DNA from: Alloascoidea africana
Taxonomy: Eukaryota; Ascomycota; Alloascoideomycetes; Alloascoideales; Alloascoideaceae
NCBI GenBank assembly: GCA_030581615.1
Contig: JAKTTT010000017.1
Location: 368,845-432,844, forward strand
DNA length: 64,000 nt
Direction of reading: 5' to 3'
Shown: positions 1-11,540 of the stretch, piece by piece
Numbering within the stretch: the stretch's first letter is position 1
Layout of the letters: the number at the start of each line of letters is the position of its first letter
The notes under the pieces: generated by a model
The model's input: the letters and a program-made list of their open reading frames with translations, nothing else
The model's database searches: none
Told to the model about the DNA's origin: nothing
Translations under genes and position numbers: made by a program

Positions 1-1
1 A

Positions 2-1423
2 CAAGTTTTACGAAACTCTTTGGTCTCAGATAACCTTACGGACACATTTGTTGACCTATCTCTTCAAATCATAAGAAAACTGTCTATTAACGCTAATGAT
101 TACACAGAAATGATAACGGAAATCATTTCTGACGTTAAAGACGAAATGGCAGATGAGGAGCTGGGTAGTGATACGGCCGAGTCTTTCCATTCTGCCATTT
201 CTGATGAGCGAACCTTAGAAGAAAGAGTTGCTGCAAAGCGAAAGTCTATGACACCAGAGGAACTAGAAAAAATGAACAAATTGGAAAAAGAGGTGTTCCT
301 CAAGTGTCTTTTAATAGCTCAGCATATGTTGGAGCAATTGAAAGAAGATTTGCAAACCAATGCTCCTCTTCTAACACTATTGGATTCGCTTGTTAGACCT
401 GCGGTTCGAAGCCATGATGCCCAAATCCGTGAAAGTGGACTGCGTTGCCTTGGTCTATATTCGCTTCTCGATCAGAACCTCGCAGTTGAGAATTTGTACC
501 TTTTTGGTCTTTGCGTTTCGAAGGGACACGAATCCCTCAAGGTTGAAGCGCTAAATATCATATCGGATATTCTGAGCGTTCACGGAAGTAGGGTGTTAGA
601 TGTGGAAGGTGGTGTGGATTCCCTCAGCTTGTATAAACTGTACTACAGGGCTCTGCGAAATCCTGAGATGCCACTGGCACAATCATCTGCTGCCGAGGGT
701 CTCTGCAAACTATATCTTGCCGATGTCTTGACAGATGAAGATCTCTTTGAAACTCTAATTCTCACATATTTCAATCCTTCATCTGCTGATAACAATTCGT
801 TAACCCAAGCGTTAACCTTTTGCATCCCTGTTTATTCTTTTTCACATCTTTCACATCAGGAGAAAGTGGGTGCCATATTTGTGGATGCGTTTGAAAGGCT
901 TTTCGACGTTTACGAATCTCTAGATGACCCCAGCGAAATGACACCTCCTGCACAGGTTATTCAGCAGCTAGTTTATTGGACCAGTCCTGATAAAGTTGTT
1001 GGAGTTACCAAGGAGGAGGTTCAAAAATCGCCTCTTCATGCAAAGATTGCTATTGAAATTCTTGAAAAGGTTCTCGATAGCGATTCAAAGCTGAAAAAGA
1101 AGATTTTGATATCTGGGCTCGGGAAACTACGCATTGGGAAGCAAACAGAGGTGGAACTACTTCAGGAATTACATGAGAAAGTAGCCCAAGCAGTAGAAGA
1201 GAGGGTTGCGACTGATGCTTTATCAAGAAATGCTTTGATAAAGTTTGAAAGCTCAGTTAAATTATTGGTTGAAGCTTCTGAAGCTAGTAGAGAAAAGCCC
1301 GAGGCTGTAGAAAGCGAAACCAGTGTTGAGCAAGAAGCGCAACCCAATGAAGAACAAGAAGAAAATGTAGAAAAAAGTGATGCTGAAGAAAACGAAGAAG
1401 AGAGTAGTGAAGTTGACAGTTAG
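2..1423 (+). CDS. YCG1: Condensin subunit Ycg1/Cnd3 (CAP-G), C-terminal part, 5' partial
   Basis: HEAT-repeat subunit of condensin, which compacts mitotic chromosomes together with the Smc2-Smc4 ATPases and the kleisin Brn1. The reading frame is open to the left edge from base 2, so the N-terminal half lies outside the window and no true start is present. The visible 473 residues contain the conserved C-terminal block of the family, including AAEGLCKLYLADVLTDEDL and the FCIPVYSFSHLSHQEK segment (roughly 715-870), which in CAP-G proteins belongs to the helical-repeat surface near the kleisin contact. The last 70 residues are a Glu/Asp/Ser-rich acidic tail, common in yeast Cnd3. Family assignment is firm. 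Confidence 0.9.
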   Translation, partial: QVLRNSLVSDNLTDTFVDLSLQIIRKLSINANDYTEMITEIISDVKDEMADEELGSDTAESFHSAISDERTLEERVAAKRKSMTPEELEKMNKLEKEVFLKCLLIAQHMLEQLKEDLQTNAPLLTLLDSLVRPAVRSHDAQIRESGLRCLGLYSLLDQNLAVENLYLFGLCVSKGHESLKVEALNIISDILSVHGSRVLDVEGGVDSLSLYKLYYRALRNPEMPLAQSSAAEGLCKLYLADVLTDEDLFETLILTYFNPSSADNNSLTQALTFCIPVYSFSHLSHQEKVGAIFVDAFERLFDVYESLDDPSEMTPPAQVIQQLVYWTSPDKVVGVTKEEVQKSPLHAKIAIEILEKVLDSDSKLKKKILISGLGKLRIGKQTEVELLQELHEKVAQAVEERVATDALSRNALIKFESSVKLLVEASEASREKPEAVESETSVEQEAQPNEEQEENVEKSDAEENEEESSEVDS

Positions 1424-2060
1424 GAAACAGGTTTTGCAGACTTTTCTCCATTTGTACTCTGAATAATACCCCACATCATAACGAAATAGTCAATGTTTGT
1501 TGTTCTTTTTCTACATTTTTATTTTTCCTTTTGACTTTGGTTGGTAAGATAATTGAATTTTAAACTACATTTGCGACAAATTGTAACCTGTTTTGTTAGC
1601 AATCCAATTCGCCTACTGACACTAAAGACTAGAGAGAAAAAAAAAAAAGATTTGAATATTAAAAAAAATATGCTCTTCTGTACAATCGCCATTTAAGCTA
1701 TTATAAAACAATGTATTCCGAACAATGGCCATTATGCAAATAATTTTGCGTCTCTGGAACATGTTAAAGAGGCCCCTTGTATCATAGGTAACTCTCATGA
1801 CCTTTATCCCAAATTGTGGAATTCAGTTATTGTGTCCATGCAAAATAAAACATTAAGTAGTATATCATTATTTAGGTCAGGGAATGGCAATTGGAATTCA
1901 AAGGCGCAGAGAGACAAAAAGATGGCGGTGAGTAATTAAAGCGAGGCCAGTGGGGAATGAACAAACAAAAATAAGATGGTAGATAAACATACAGAGGAAG
2001 AGGCAGAGATGTTCCAGATAATGTACAAAGTACAAAGCACCAAGTCAGCCTCCTCTAAAC
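1424..2060. other. Intergenic region between convergent genes
   Basis: AT-rich 3' flank shared by YCG1 and the convergent membrane-protein gene. It holds an A-rich run near 1635-1670 and AATAAA-like signals near 1845. I see no coding potential or RNA gene. Confidence 0.5.
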
Positions 2061-3209
2061 TCAGTAGTATGAGTAAGGCTTGTAGGATTCTTCCATAGGC
2101 TGGATGGTCTTGGAATTGTTATAGATGGGAGGTTCAAATATATGAGAGTTTTGGGAGACGAGGCGTAGCGGTCTTGTGCTGTACTCCTCGTGCTCTTCAC
2201 GGATAGTGCCAAAAGATTGTTGGGGTTGATGTTTATTATATTCAGGTGTCTGTGTTGTTGAGTTGTTGTTTGATGATGAATTTTGTCCACAGGTGGCATC
2301 TGCTTTTGAAGGCTCGTCATCATAGTGAATGATTTGGCTCCATAGCTCTGAAATGCCTGCCTCATTGGTTGCCGAGTCTAGTCCAAAAGTCCCACGGTCC
2401 TCTTCTACTGAGAGGCCGTTACCTTTGTGGACTGGCTCTGGCAATCGAGGGAGAAACTCATCAAATCTTGTCTCTGAACTATTGGAAGGCTTTGTAGAAC
2501 CCTTGGCCAGCTTTTTGCCATACAAGTTTGATCCTTTTGCTGGTTCAAGGGTTAGCATATGGGTAGACACGGATGAAAGCGAGGGCACCTCAGATGCTCG
2601 ACTTTTCTCGTCATTACTGGTATTGTCATGCTCGTTAGGGGCATTTCCTGCCCCTTGCTTTGCGTCCCCGGCTAGTCCTGGATTGATTTGGGTGCCGTCA
2701 CCTAGAATAGGGTTCGAAATGTCGCGGAAACTAATTCTTCTTTTCTTTCCCCATACTTTATTTCGAAATCCTCCAGTTTTCGACCTTTGACTGCTTCGGG
2801 ATCCATATGCCGATTTGAGACTCTGAGATTTTGAGTCCCCAAGCGAAGAGTCCTTTTCAGAAGAGGCGATGGAGAACCTTTTGGGCTCAAAGTCTAGGTC
2901 TCTATCCCGTCTCTTCTTTTTCCTCCTCCAAGCCAGAAATACAATAAAGGTGACAACAAAGCTCAGTCCCACTAATAGTAAACCGACGAGAAGACTGTAG
3001 TTTATTTGACCTGCTGAGGATGCGTCCGCTTCCCCTGTTTGAATTGAAGATGCAGCAGTTGTTGCTTGAGAGTCCTCTGTAAATGATGCTGATGGAACGT
3101 CTGTTCTTGTTCGAACTCTTGTTTGAAGTGTGATAGTAGTCACCACGCCTATGGTTCTGACAGATGGCTCGATGGCAGTGCTAGAGAAAACACCAGATTC
3201 GGTGCTCAT
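2061..3209 (-). CDS. Single-span membrane protein, Skg6/Tos2-like architecture
   Basis: Protein of 382 residues starting at an ATG (3209-3207). There is no cleavable signal peptide. A Ser/Thr-rich N-terminal segment (about 1-69) is followed by one hydrophobic helix (about 71-93) and a strongly basic stop-transfer cluster (WRRKKKRRDRD), so the N terminus is probably outside the cytosol. The cytoplasmic part is long, polar and low in complexity, and has a PPIY motif near the C terminus (PPxY type, a binding site for WW domains such as those of Rsp5). The layout resembles the yeast SKG6/TOS2/AXL2 group of polarity proteins that share a TM-plus-basic-cluster domain, but I see no residue pattern that proves orthology. 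Membrane topology is better supported than the family. Confidence 0.6.
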   Translation of the reverse strand: MSTESGVFSSTAIEPSVRTIGVVTTITLQTRVRTRTDVPSASFTEDSQATTAASSIQTGEADASSAGQINYSLLVGLLLVGLSFVVTFIVFLAWRRKKKRRDRDLDFEPKRFSIASSEKDSSLGDSKSQSLKSAYGSRSSQRSKTGGFRNKVWGKKRRISFRDISNPILGDGTQINPGLAGDAKQGAGNAPNEHDNTSNDEKSRASEVPSLSSVSTHMLTLEPAKGSNLYGKKLAKGSTKPSNSSETRFDEFLPRLPEPVHKGNGLSVEEDRGTFGLDSATNEAGISELWSQIIHYDDEPSKADATCGQNSSSNNNSTTQTPEYNKHQPQQSFGTIREEHEEYSTRPLRLVSQNSHIFEPPIYNNSKTIQPMEESYKPYSYY

Positions 3210-4208
3210 GATTACTAAATTAGTCTATATGCTTCTACCCTCCTGTGGTGATCAGATATAGTAGACGAATTGAAAAAGCGACGATGATATTGGATTCGGA
3301 ATGATAGACAGGAAATGATGGAGGATATACGTAACAGATTTTTGAGGAGCCTTGACCATTGGCAATCATAGGCTCGTCTAAAGTAGAGGTGCATATATAA
3401 TACCCAGACCAGTAGTATAAATATACCTTGATCTGAATCTGGTGGGTAGCAGTCTGTGCCAACTCTGCATGGCTCGCCGTTTAAACAGCGTACGCCCTAA
3501 ATGTTTCGAAGTTTATCTGCTTGCACCTGTCAGATTGAAGACAAACAGAAGGGGACTCTTTCGTAAGTTTGCAAAGACAGATTCATCTCTGCAGTACAGA
3601 CAAGTTGGCGTGTTTTGTGTAGCTTATCCAGAATCGTAACCATTATGTTTCATACCTGGTTGTCTTTAATAATGATAAACTTTTGGGATAGATAGTAGGA
3701 TCATTTCCTATAAGAGTTGGACCCTAACTTCGTGCATTAAGTGGCATTTTCAGAGAGAGATCCTGATTTGTAGATATCTTTTGACAGGTTAGGCGATTAA
3801 TGACCAGCATCTTTAATAATATCGGGTCAATACCGGATTGGTCAAAACATTTCTCGAGAAGAACCAACGATGAAAAATTTCTACGTTTTCTACTGCAGCT
3901 TGAAAGTCCAGTTCTTAAATCAGGTTTCAGATTTGTGAATAGTTCAAACATTTTTCCGTTATAGATCAGTGCATATATACTTTCCTAAATAGGAAGTAAT
4001 TCGTTGCTTTTATCCAGCTTTTAACTCTATAGTTTTATGACATGAATACTCTAAAAAACCACCCTATATATACCCTTTTTCAGGAGTTGGATATCTTAAA
4101 TACATGCTAAGGAAAGACAGGCACTGGACGGTAGCCTATAACAGGAGTGCCACAACTACTTGTACAATTATAGATAACTATTCGTGATAAAATTTGCAAA
4201 TGTTTCAT
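3210..4208. other. Intergenic region, about 1 kb
   Basis: Upstream region of the membrane-protein gene (TATATAA around 3392-3398) and 3' flank of ASC1. Short open frames are present but none resembles a known protein, and no tRNA-like promoter boxes were seen. Confidence 0.4.
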
Positions 4209-5567
4209 TTAATCCGCTCTCATAACTTGCCAGACACGAATGACATTATCCGTGTAACCGGCAAACAAGTTTTGGCCATCGGCAGACCAAGCTAAAGAAA
4301 TTGGTTCGGGGTCTCTTGACTTCAATCCAGAAGCAGCGAAATCTGGTTTCAGTTCATCGATCAGCTTCTTCTCCCGCAAGTTATAAACCTGGATCGAGGA
4401 AGCGGTGGCAGCACAGAGCCAGTACCTATTGGGAGAGAAAGCCAAAGCATGCACCTCATCGTTGGTGGACAAAGAGTAAAGATGGGTTGAGGCAGACAAG
4501 TCCCAAAGGATTATGTTGCCATCTTTGCCTCCTGAAGCACAGAGTGAGCCATCAGGAGAAATAGTGATAGCAGCGACATAGCCATTGTGGCCGGTGAAAT
4601 CTGCCTTCAACTTCCATTGGTCGAGATCCCATGACTAAAATCGAAAACTGTTAGCTTTTTTTTCGGCTCACGCAAAATCAGGAGAACATTGATCCTTAAA
4701 ACCAACAATAGTCTAAACCCCTGTTCCATTGAATCTCTGAATATCAGAAAAAATGGATTTATGGTCTCACGCGCTGTTCTATCAGCATCTGAAGTAGCAA
4801 ATATATTTGAAACATCATAATAAAGAGATTTCAATGGAACAGAGGCGTTGGGGAAAGAAGCACTGTGAACTCACCTTGACGAGTTTGTCCCATCCTGCTG
4901 AAATTACTGCAGTTGATGGATCGTCTTCAGTCGAGGGCTTGAATCGAACGGCAGAGACCCAGTCACTGTGTCCCTTGTCAGTCAAAGTGAATTTGCATTC
5001 ACCAATGGTGTTCCAAATCTTGATGGTGTGATCACGGGAAGCAGAAGCGATCTGCCTGCTGTTCCTGGCAATGGAAACAGATAGCACATCGCCTGTGTGG
5101 CCGACGAATCTGGTTGTGCATTCTCCAGTCTCCAGGTTCCAAAGACGTAGAGTTTTGTCCCAGGAGGCTGACAAGGCATACTGTCCATCAGGGGTTATAG
5201 TACAATCTTGAACAATGTGGGAGTGTCCATGAAGTGATTTCTTGGGCACACCATATGAATATTCATCCCTTGTCAAGTTCCAGATGATCAAGGACTTGTC
5301 TCTAGAGGCAGACAAGAGCAAGTCTGGCTGGGTAGGAGTGGTAGCCAGTGAGGTGACCCATCTACTCGTGCGTTAGCATATACTGAATAAGAGTCTTCAA
5401 CCGCGATCTAGCGGAAACACCAATCTGTGCGATATTCACCCGTTATGCCCTAAACAATTGCGTTAATACCAAATATCCAATATCAATGTTACATTGCAGA
5501 ACAGAAAGAAATAAAGCTTACCTTCCAGAGAGCCTCGCAGAACCAATATTTCATTGCTTTCAGCCAT
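4209..5567 (-). CDS. ASC1: Asc1/RACK1, WD40 protein of the 40S ribosomal subunit (4 exons)
   Basis: Seven-bladed WD40 propeller at the head of the 40S subunit, linking translation to signalling. Exons on the minus strand: 5567-5522, 5449-5440, 5361-4875 and 4634-4209, together 969 nt, 322 residues (RACK1 proteins are about 315-320). The joined start reads [20 protein letters not shown]. Introns 1-3 have donors GTAAGC, GTGAAT and GTGAGT, and branch boxes TATTAAC, TGCTAAC and GCTAAC. Exon 2 is only 10 nt and restores the invariant GHNGWVT motif of blade 1. The 240-nt third intron carries the U24 snoRNA, the same arrangement as in S. cerevisiae, where snR24 sits in the ASC1 intron. WD-type repeats end in W-D/N-L-T, K-I-W-N and similar motifs. 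It is divergent from CSE1, sharing a 318-bp promoter. Confidence 0.96.
4723..4840 (-). ncRNA. SNR24: Box C/D snoRNA U24 (snR24) in ASC1 intron 3
   Basis: A near-perfect terminal stem of about 16 bp (4723-4738 with 4824-4840, one bulged base) closes the RNA. Inside it, on the minus strand, box C is ATGATGT (4818-4812) and box D is CTGA (4747-4744). The antisense element ATATTTGCTACT (4804-4793) is complementary to AGTAGCAAATAT, a segment of 25S rRNA that U24 is known to methylate, and is followed directly by a D'-like CAGA (4791-4788). Host gene, position and this guide all match yeast U24. The second classical U24 guide, complementary to GATCTTGGTG, is not visible upstream of box D. Boundaries are set by the stem. 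Confidence 0.9.
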
Positions 5568-5885
5568 CTTTTGAGACGAGTGTTTGGGCCAGCTGGGTTG
5601 AAGTTAACTTTCCAATGCCCTGCACAGCGATATAAAATGAGCAGGAGAAGAAAAATTCCCTTTTAGGAAGGTCTGGTGTGACTGCTTTATTCATATCCCC
5701 GGAACATTCTGGAAATAACTTCCGGGTTAACGACTTCTTCTTCGAAAGGTTACCCTACTGCAAACCATCAACACGTGATTTAATAAGGGTGTACGGAAGA
5801 ATCCAAGAATTGTAGCGGTTTTGTTGTTTTTGTTTCGTTCACTTTCCCTCTGGTGAGCTTCTCCATCTCATTTGCATTCATTATC
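5568..5885. promoter_or_regulatory. Divergent ASC1/CSE1 promoter
   Basis: A 318-bp intergenic region between divergent starts. It contains GGTTACCC (5748-5755), which resembles a Reb1 site, and a palindromic CACGTG (5772-5777), a Cbf1-type E-box. The second also appears in the HAP2/VRG4 and CYC1/U14 divergent promoters of this window. Factor assignments are by motif only. Confidence 0.45.
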
Positions 5886-8800
5886 ATGGCATCGCTAGGT
5901 AGCGTCGCTGAGGTACTTCAGCAATCGTTAGATCCTCGATTGGCTAGAAAAGGTAGGCATGGATTGAGCCTAGGTTTGAATAGGCTGACGAGTTTTCACC
6001 ATTTCGCTGCTCCTGATCTGGAATGAAAACTTCAGCGCACGCACGCAAACACACATGCCCCCTGTTTTCATTTTAGGGAATTGATTGCTCGATTTACTAA
6101 CCATAACATTTGTATTTCTTGAACAGCCGAGCAGAATCTTCGTGCGCTAGAAGCACAACCTGGATTTGTTCTTCAACTTCTCCAAATCACCGCCTCTCAA
6201 GAGCTGCCTAGCAGCACAAGGTTAGCCTCTGCACTGTTCTTCAAAAACTATATTCGAAGAAAATGGACTGTATGCTTATTTTTCAATCGAGGAGAATTTT
6301 TCACAAAACGACTAACGCGAATCTAGGATGAAACTGGAAACTATTTGATCAATGAAGCAGATGTAAATACTGTAAAGCAAGAAATTGTCCCCTTGATGAT
6401 TAGCGTTCCCAGTAACCTTCAAGTACAGCTTGGGGAAGCAATCTCTATCATTGCAGATTCAGATTTTCCCGACCGTTGGCCTCAATTACTTGATGTATGT
6501 TTTGCTACAGGCTTGGCATTCTGCTTCTGTTTTCTAACTAGATGATTTAGACCCTGGTTTCAAGACTCAGTCCCGATGATATGAAGGTGAACGAAGGCGT
6601 GTTACAAGTGGCTCACTCGATTTTTAAGAGATGGAGACCTCTGATCAGATCTGATGCTTTGTTTCTTGAGATCAAATATGTGCTTGAGAAGTTTAGTACT
6701 CCTTTCCTCACATTACTCCAGCAGGTTGATCGTCTCATTGACGAAAACCAAAACAATAAAGAAAAACTGGAGCAACTGCTATCTGTTATGCTTCTCTTGA
6801 TCAAAATTTACTACGACTTGAACTGTCAAGACATCCCCGAATTCTTTGAGGATAATTTGAACACAGGAATGTCAATAATTCACAAAATGTACTCATATAC
6901 AAACCCTCTTCTTGTTACAGATGACGAGGATGAGGCTGGAGTACTGGAGAAGATAAAATCCAGCATCTCAGAGCTGGTTCAACTTTACACAGTTCAATAC
7001 GAGGAGGTTTTCCAGCCCATGATTCCGGAGTTTATTCAAACATGTTGGAATTTGCTTGTTTCTATTGGTCTAGAGCCAAAGTACGATATTTTGGTATCAA
7101 AAGCGCTCTCGTTTCTTACTGCTATTGCAAGCATTCCTAGACATGCCGCTGTTTTCAGTTCCGAAACTGCTTTGAGAGAGGTTACAGAAAAGATTATTCT
7201 TCCAAATATGCAACTGCGTCCATCTGATGAAGAATTGTTTGAAGATGATCCAATCGAGTACACCAGAAGGGATTTTGAAGGATCAGGCAGTGACACAAGA
7301 AGACTAGCATCGACTGATTTCTTGAGAGAACTGAAAGATCGAGATGAAGGTCTTATCACACAAGTTGTAATGTCATACATTACCCATTTTCTGGATGAAT
7401 GGAAAGCTGACAACTCAAAATGGCGATCAAAAGACATTGCGGTGTACTTGTTCACCTCAGTTGCTATTAAAGGTAACATCACTTCTGCTGGTGTCTCATC
7501 TACAAACTCGAACCTGGACATTATTGGCTTTTTCACAACTAGCATAGCTCCCGATCTTGTCAATGAGGGTGCCCACCCAATCCTAAAGGTCGATGCAATC
7601 AAGTACATTTATACATTTAGAAACCAACTCAGCAAGGAGCAGCTGGTCGAAACGTTCCCATTATTGTCAGCACATTTCCGATCTTCAGAGTATGTTGTAT
7701 ACACATACACTGCTATAACAATTGAGCGCATTCTGTCTATTCGAAACCCCGAGAAGACTGGGCCGCTGTTCGATAAAAATGATGTGTCCGGAATCAGCCA
7801 GGAGCTTTTAACCAACCTATTTGGTTTGATATCAAAGGGAACAACTCCAGAAAAGCTGGCCGAAAATGAGTTTCTCATGAAGTGCGTTATGCGTGTGCTG
7901 TTAACTTCCTCTACAACAATTGAGCCATATGCGGATGCCGTGCTTTCTCATATAGTCAACATTGTTGAGCAAATCAGCAAAAACCCTTCGAATCCAAAGT
8001 TCTCGCACTACACTTTTGAATCTATTGGATCAATCATTAAATCTACAATATCTTCCAAAGGTACAGCATATTTCGAATCACTTCTCTTCCCCCCTCTCTT
8101 ACAGATCCTTGCCAATGACATTCAAGAATTTGTTCCCTATGTTTTGCAACTATTTGCATTTTTGTTGGAGATGACACCAACTTCAGAAGGTCTTTCAGAT
8201 AACTACAAGGGCCTTTTACCCCCATTGGTGGCCCCCTCCGCTTTTGAATACAAGGCTAATATTCCAGCAATTGTACGATTGCTGAAGGCTATTGTCAGCC
8301 AGTCGCCTTCTCTTTTTGACAACGATAGCTTACGTTCATTGCTTGGTGTGTTTCAAAGCCTGATTGCTTCTAGGGCAAACGATAACTTTGGTTTTGAGCT
8401 TTTAGAAACAATTTTTTACTACGTTCCTTTTGATTCGTTAAAAGGATATACCTCTTCAGTTGCAAGTCTCCTGTTGCAGAGGTTACAAGGCTCGAGAACG
8501 GAAAAATATGTCCGGAACTTTGCGAGATTCATCTGTTTTCTTGCCGCGACAGACAAAAACCAACTAGGTCCAACGTTTGCAGTAGATTTTATTGATAATG
8601 TACAAGCAAATCTTTTTGGCAACGTTTTTGCACAGTTTGTCGTTCCTACAGCGTTAAAGATTTCAAACAGTCTTGACAAGAAGATTGTCATTGTCGGACT
8701 TACGAAGCTCTTAACAGAAAACCAAAAGTTTATTAGCGGGCCATACTCAGACAAGTGGGTATCTTCCCTGGATGAACTTATTCAGCTAACAGTTTCCGAG

Positions 8801-9130
8801 TCTCCACTTGTAGCTTCTAGTGCTGATCCCCTTGACGAGATTGTGTTTGACCAGGTCGGATTTGGATCACATTTTTCAAAGTTGGTGACCACAAATACGA
8901 AGCCTTTTGATCCCTTGCCATCAATTACTGTTTATCACAATAAGAATCTAGCAAATACTGGAGCAGGGTTTTCGAAAGATGGTCTGTCTCCGGTTACAAA
9001 CATGAACGTTAGAATCTACGTAAAGGAGAAGCTGGATCTTTTGGATAAGGAAATTGGTGGTAGCTTGGCACAGGTAATTTCTCAACTGTCTGGAAAGGGT
9101 AAAGAAGGTTTCCAAAAGTTGACTGCTTGA
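5886..9130 (+). CDS. CSE1: Cse1/CAS, exportin of importin-alpha (4 exons)
   Basis: Karyopherin-beta family exportin that returns importin-alpha (Srp1) from nucleus to cytoplasm with Ran-GTP. Exons: 5886-5952, 6127-6269, 6327-6494 and 6551-9130, giving 2958 nt and 985 residues (S. cerevisiae Cse1 is 960). Donors are GTAGGC, GTATGC, GTATGT and GTATGT-type; branch boxes such as ACTAAC and TCTAACT precede each acceptor. The N terminus has the importin-beta N-terminal repeat with FFKNYIRRKW, and exon 3 ends in the signature SDFPDRWPQLLD, which continues in exon 4 as TLVSRLSPDDM and GVLQVAHSIFKRWRP. The rest is CAS/CSE HEAT repeats. All introns lie in the first 220 codons, typical of 5'-biased yeast introns. 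Confidence 0.95.
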
Positions 9131-9307
9131 TGGAGAGACTGTTTTTTGGAGTTGCTTCTGTTTTTAATAGTTTCATTGTTTGCTAAAAGGAACAGTTGTT
9201 GTGTATTCAGGAAAGCCATTATTTACAGAAACTAATAATAAATAGTATACCGTACAATTCCTCAACAAATAAAATATGCTATGTACAACCAAAAATCAAA
9301 AGTGCAA

Positions 9308-11368
9308 TTAAAACTGGACAGGCATAGAAGTAAAGGATCCAAGCTCTATTCCTCGCTCTTTTTTGTATTGAGCTTGCTTTGATCTCACCAGATTGAACAG
9401 CTCAAAACAAGCCGCTGGAGTCACCCCTTGTATTCTCTTTGCCTGGCCCATTGTCTCCGGTTGAATCATGTTCATCAACACTTTAACTTCGCTTGACAAA
9501 CCGTGGAGGGTGTTATAGTCAAAGTTCAGTGGGAGCAACACATTTTCATCATTTTCAAAACTCTTAACAAACTTGAGCTCTTTAGAGATGTAGGGTGCGT
9601 ATTTTGCCTCAACGTCCAGCTTATCCAAGAGGATCCAAGAAAGATCCAAGTCTTTAAACCCTGAAATCAAACCTAAAAACATTGACGGATGTGAATTCTG
9701 CTTCAGAAGAATCTCCATTGCAGATTTTTTGGAACCATTCTGCCTCTGTGGAAACTGAAGGGGGATTTTTGTCCCCTCCCAACCAGTTGAGCTAAGCCTG
9801 TAGTTATCCAGCAATATTTTTGCTCTTTCCAATTTACTCATGTCGTCCTGGAACCTTTTCCATCTAAGGTCCGAGACGACTCCCTTTGATCTCCCCAGTT
9901 CAGTTAGTCGAACGTCGGCATTGTCAGATCTCACGCTTATTCTGAACTCAGATCGTGACGTAAACATTCTGTATGGCTCCTCAACTCCCTTTGTGATCAA
10001 ATCGTCGATTAGTACTCCAATATAGGCATCGCTTCGCTTTAACACCAGTGGAGACATTCCCTGAGATGCAAGGCCAGCGTTTATTCCAGCCACAATTCCT
10101 TGCGCTGCAGCCTCTTCATATCCCGTCGTTCCATTGATCTGCCCAGCTAGAAATAGTCCTTTGACAAGCTTTGTTTCCAATGATGGCCTTAGCTCGCGTG
10201 GGTCGACATAGTCGTACTCTACTCCATATCCAGGCTGCAGCATTGTGACGTTTTCAAGACCCGGAATCGTTCTCAACATCGTAGCTTGAATGTCTGCCGG
10301 CATGGTGACGCTGATTCCATTCGGATAAACGACATTTGTATCCAGACCCTCAGGTTCTAGCCAGATCTGGTGAGACTCTTTGCCTGGGAACCGAATGATC
10401 TTGCTTTCGATCGAGGGGCAATAGCGCGGACCCTTGACAGTTTCGCGGATATGAATAGACTTGTCAAGATTGTTCCGAAGTAGATTATGTGTAGCCGGTG
10501 TTGTTCTCGTCATGTAACAGTCGAGCTGCTTGTCAATAGCCACAGAGTCGTTCATATAGCTGAAGGGTGAAGGCGGCTCATCTCCCTTTTGCACAACCAA
10601 CCCCGTATAGTCGATCGTTCTGTGATCAAGTCTTGGGGGCGTGCCTGTCTTGAGTCGACCCAGTCTAAATCCTGCCTCTCTGAGAGTTTTGCTGATGCCA
10701 AACGTGGCTTCCTCACCTATTCTTCCAGAAGGATATGCTGAAAGGCCAATATGAATCTCACCGCCCAGGAACGTTCCAGTGGTAACCACAACGTTTGAGG
10801 CTTTGATCAACTCTCCAGATTCCAATATCACACCCCTGACTCTGCTTCCCTCGCTCTGGTCGACAATTATGTCTTGAACCGTGCCCTCCTTCACCATAAG
10901 ATTAGCGTATCCGCCTGTCAGCAGCTTTTGCATCTCTCTCTTGTAAATACTACGGTCGATTTGAGCCCTTGGGCCCCATACGGCCGGCCCTCGCTTCCGG
11001 TTCAGGATCTTAAACTGGATGCCAGCCTTATCCACGATCTTCGGTGCGACTCCATCCAAAGCATCAACCTCTTTCAACAATGTTCCCTTCCCTATGCCCC
11101 CAAAGCTGGGATTGCAAGAGCATACCCCTATGGACTCTGTTTTCTGTGTCACAAGCATTGTCGGAGACCCCGTCCGTGCAGAACCAGCGCTGGCTTCGCA
11201 CCCGGCATGCCCGCCGCCAATGACGACCACAACCTCCGGGCCGGGGAGAGCATCCAGCGCAGCTTTTGTGTCCGCGGTCAGTGCGATGCTCCGGTGAAAC
11301 GTCTGTGGCCCAGCATACCAGGGAACACGTGGTCTTCGCAGTCCTTTCAGAGCTTGCCTCAGAAGCAT
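9308..11368 (-). CDS. MTO1: Mto1, mitochondrial tRNA uridine-34 modification enzyme (GidA/MnmG family)
   Basis: FAD-dependent partner of Mss1 that installs the carboxymethylaminomethyl group on the wobble uridine of mitochondrial tRNAs. The first in-frame ATG is at 11368-11366, giving 686 residues; the frame is open nine codons further upstream but only from a TTG. Residues 1-30 are basic and amphipathic, as expected of a mitochondrial presequence. The dinucleotide-binding motif [10 protein letters not shown] is at about 51-60. Family signatures follow: [48 protein letters not shown] and [20 protein letters not shown]. The C-terminal helical tRNA-binding domain ends with [13 protein letters not shown]. 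It is divergent from the aminotransferase gene. Confidence 0.95.
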   Translation of the reverse strand: MLLRQALKGLRRPRVPWYAGPQTFHRSIALTADTKAALDALPGPEVVVVIGGGHAGCEASAGSARTGSPTMLVTQKTESIGVCSCNPSFGGIGKGTLLKEVDALDGVAPKIVDKAGIQFKILNRKRGPAVWGPRAQIDRSIYKREMQKLLTGGYANLMVKEGTVQDIIVDQSEGSRVRGVILESGELIKASNVVVTTGTFLGGEIHIGLSAYPSGRIGEEATFGISKTLREAGFRLGRLKTGTPPRLDHRTIDYTGLVVQKGDEPPSPFSYMNDSVAIDKQLDCYMTRTTPATHNLLRNNLDKSIHIRETVKGPRYCPSIESKIIRFPGKESHQIWLEPEGLDTNVVYPNGISVTMPADIQATMLRTIPGLENVTMLQPGYGVEYDYVDPRELRPSLETKLVKGLFLAGQINGTTGYEEAAAQGIVAGINAGLASQGMSPLVLKRSDAYIGVLIDDLITKGVEEPYRMFTSRSEFRISVRSDNADVRLTELGRSKGVVSDLRWKRFQDDMSKLERAKILLDNYRLSSTGWEGTKIPLQFPQRQNGSKKSAMEILLKQNSHPSMFLGLISGFKDLDLSWILLDKLDVEAKYAPYISKELKFVKSFENDENVLLPLNFDYNTLHGLSSEVKVLMNMIQPETMGQAKRIQGVTPAACFELFNLVRSKQAQYKKERGIELGSFTSMPVQF

Positions 11369-11540
11369 GGTTTTCCAGATTTGTGTCTGGTCCAAATCTT
11401 TCTTTTCAGTTTTGCGTGAAGAGTCGGGCGTGTGGGTGTTTCGGAGGTTAATTGTGGCCTTTGTGGCTGGAGAAAACTCCTATTTGAACCGATCTAGATC
11501 CTCAGCTCTGGTCTTTTGTCTTTAGTACCTGCTCAGCAAT

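Noticed and set aside
11369-11395. Upstream start for MTO1
   Set aside because: The extension begins at TTG. The ATG at 11368 gives a standard mitochondrial presequence.
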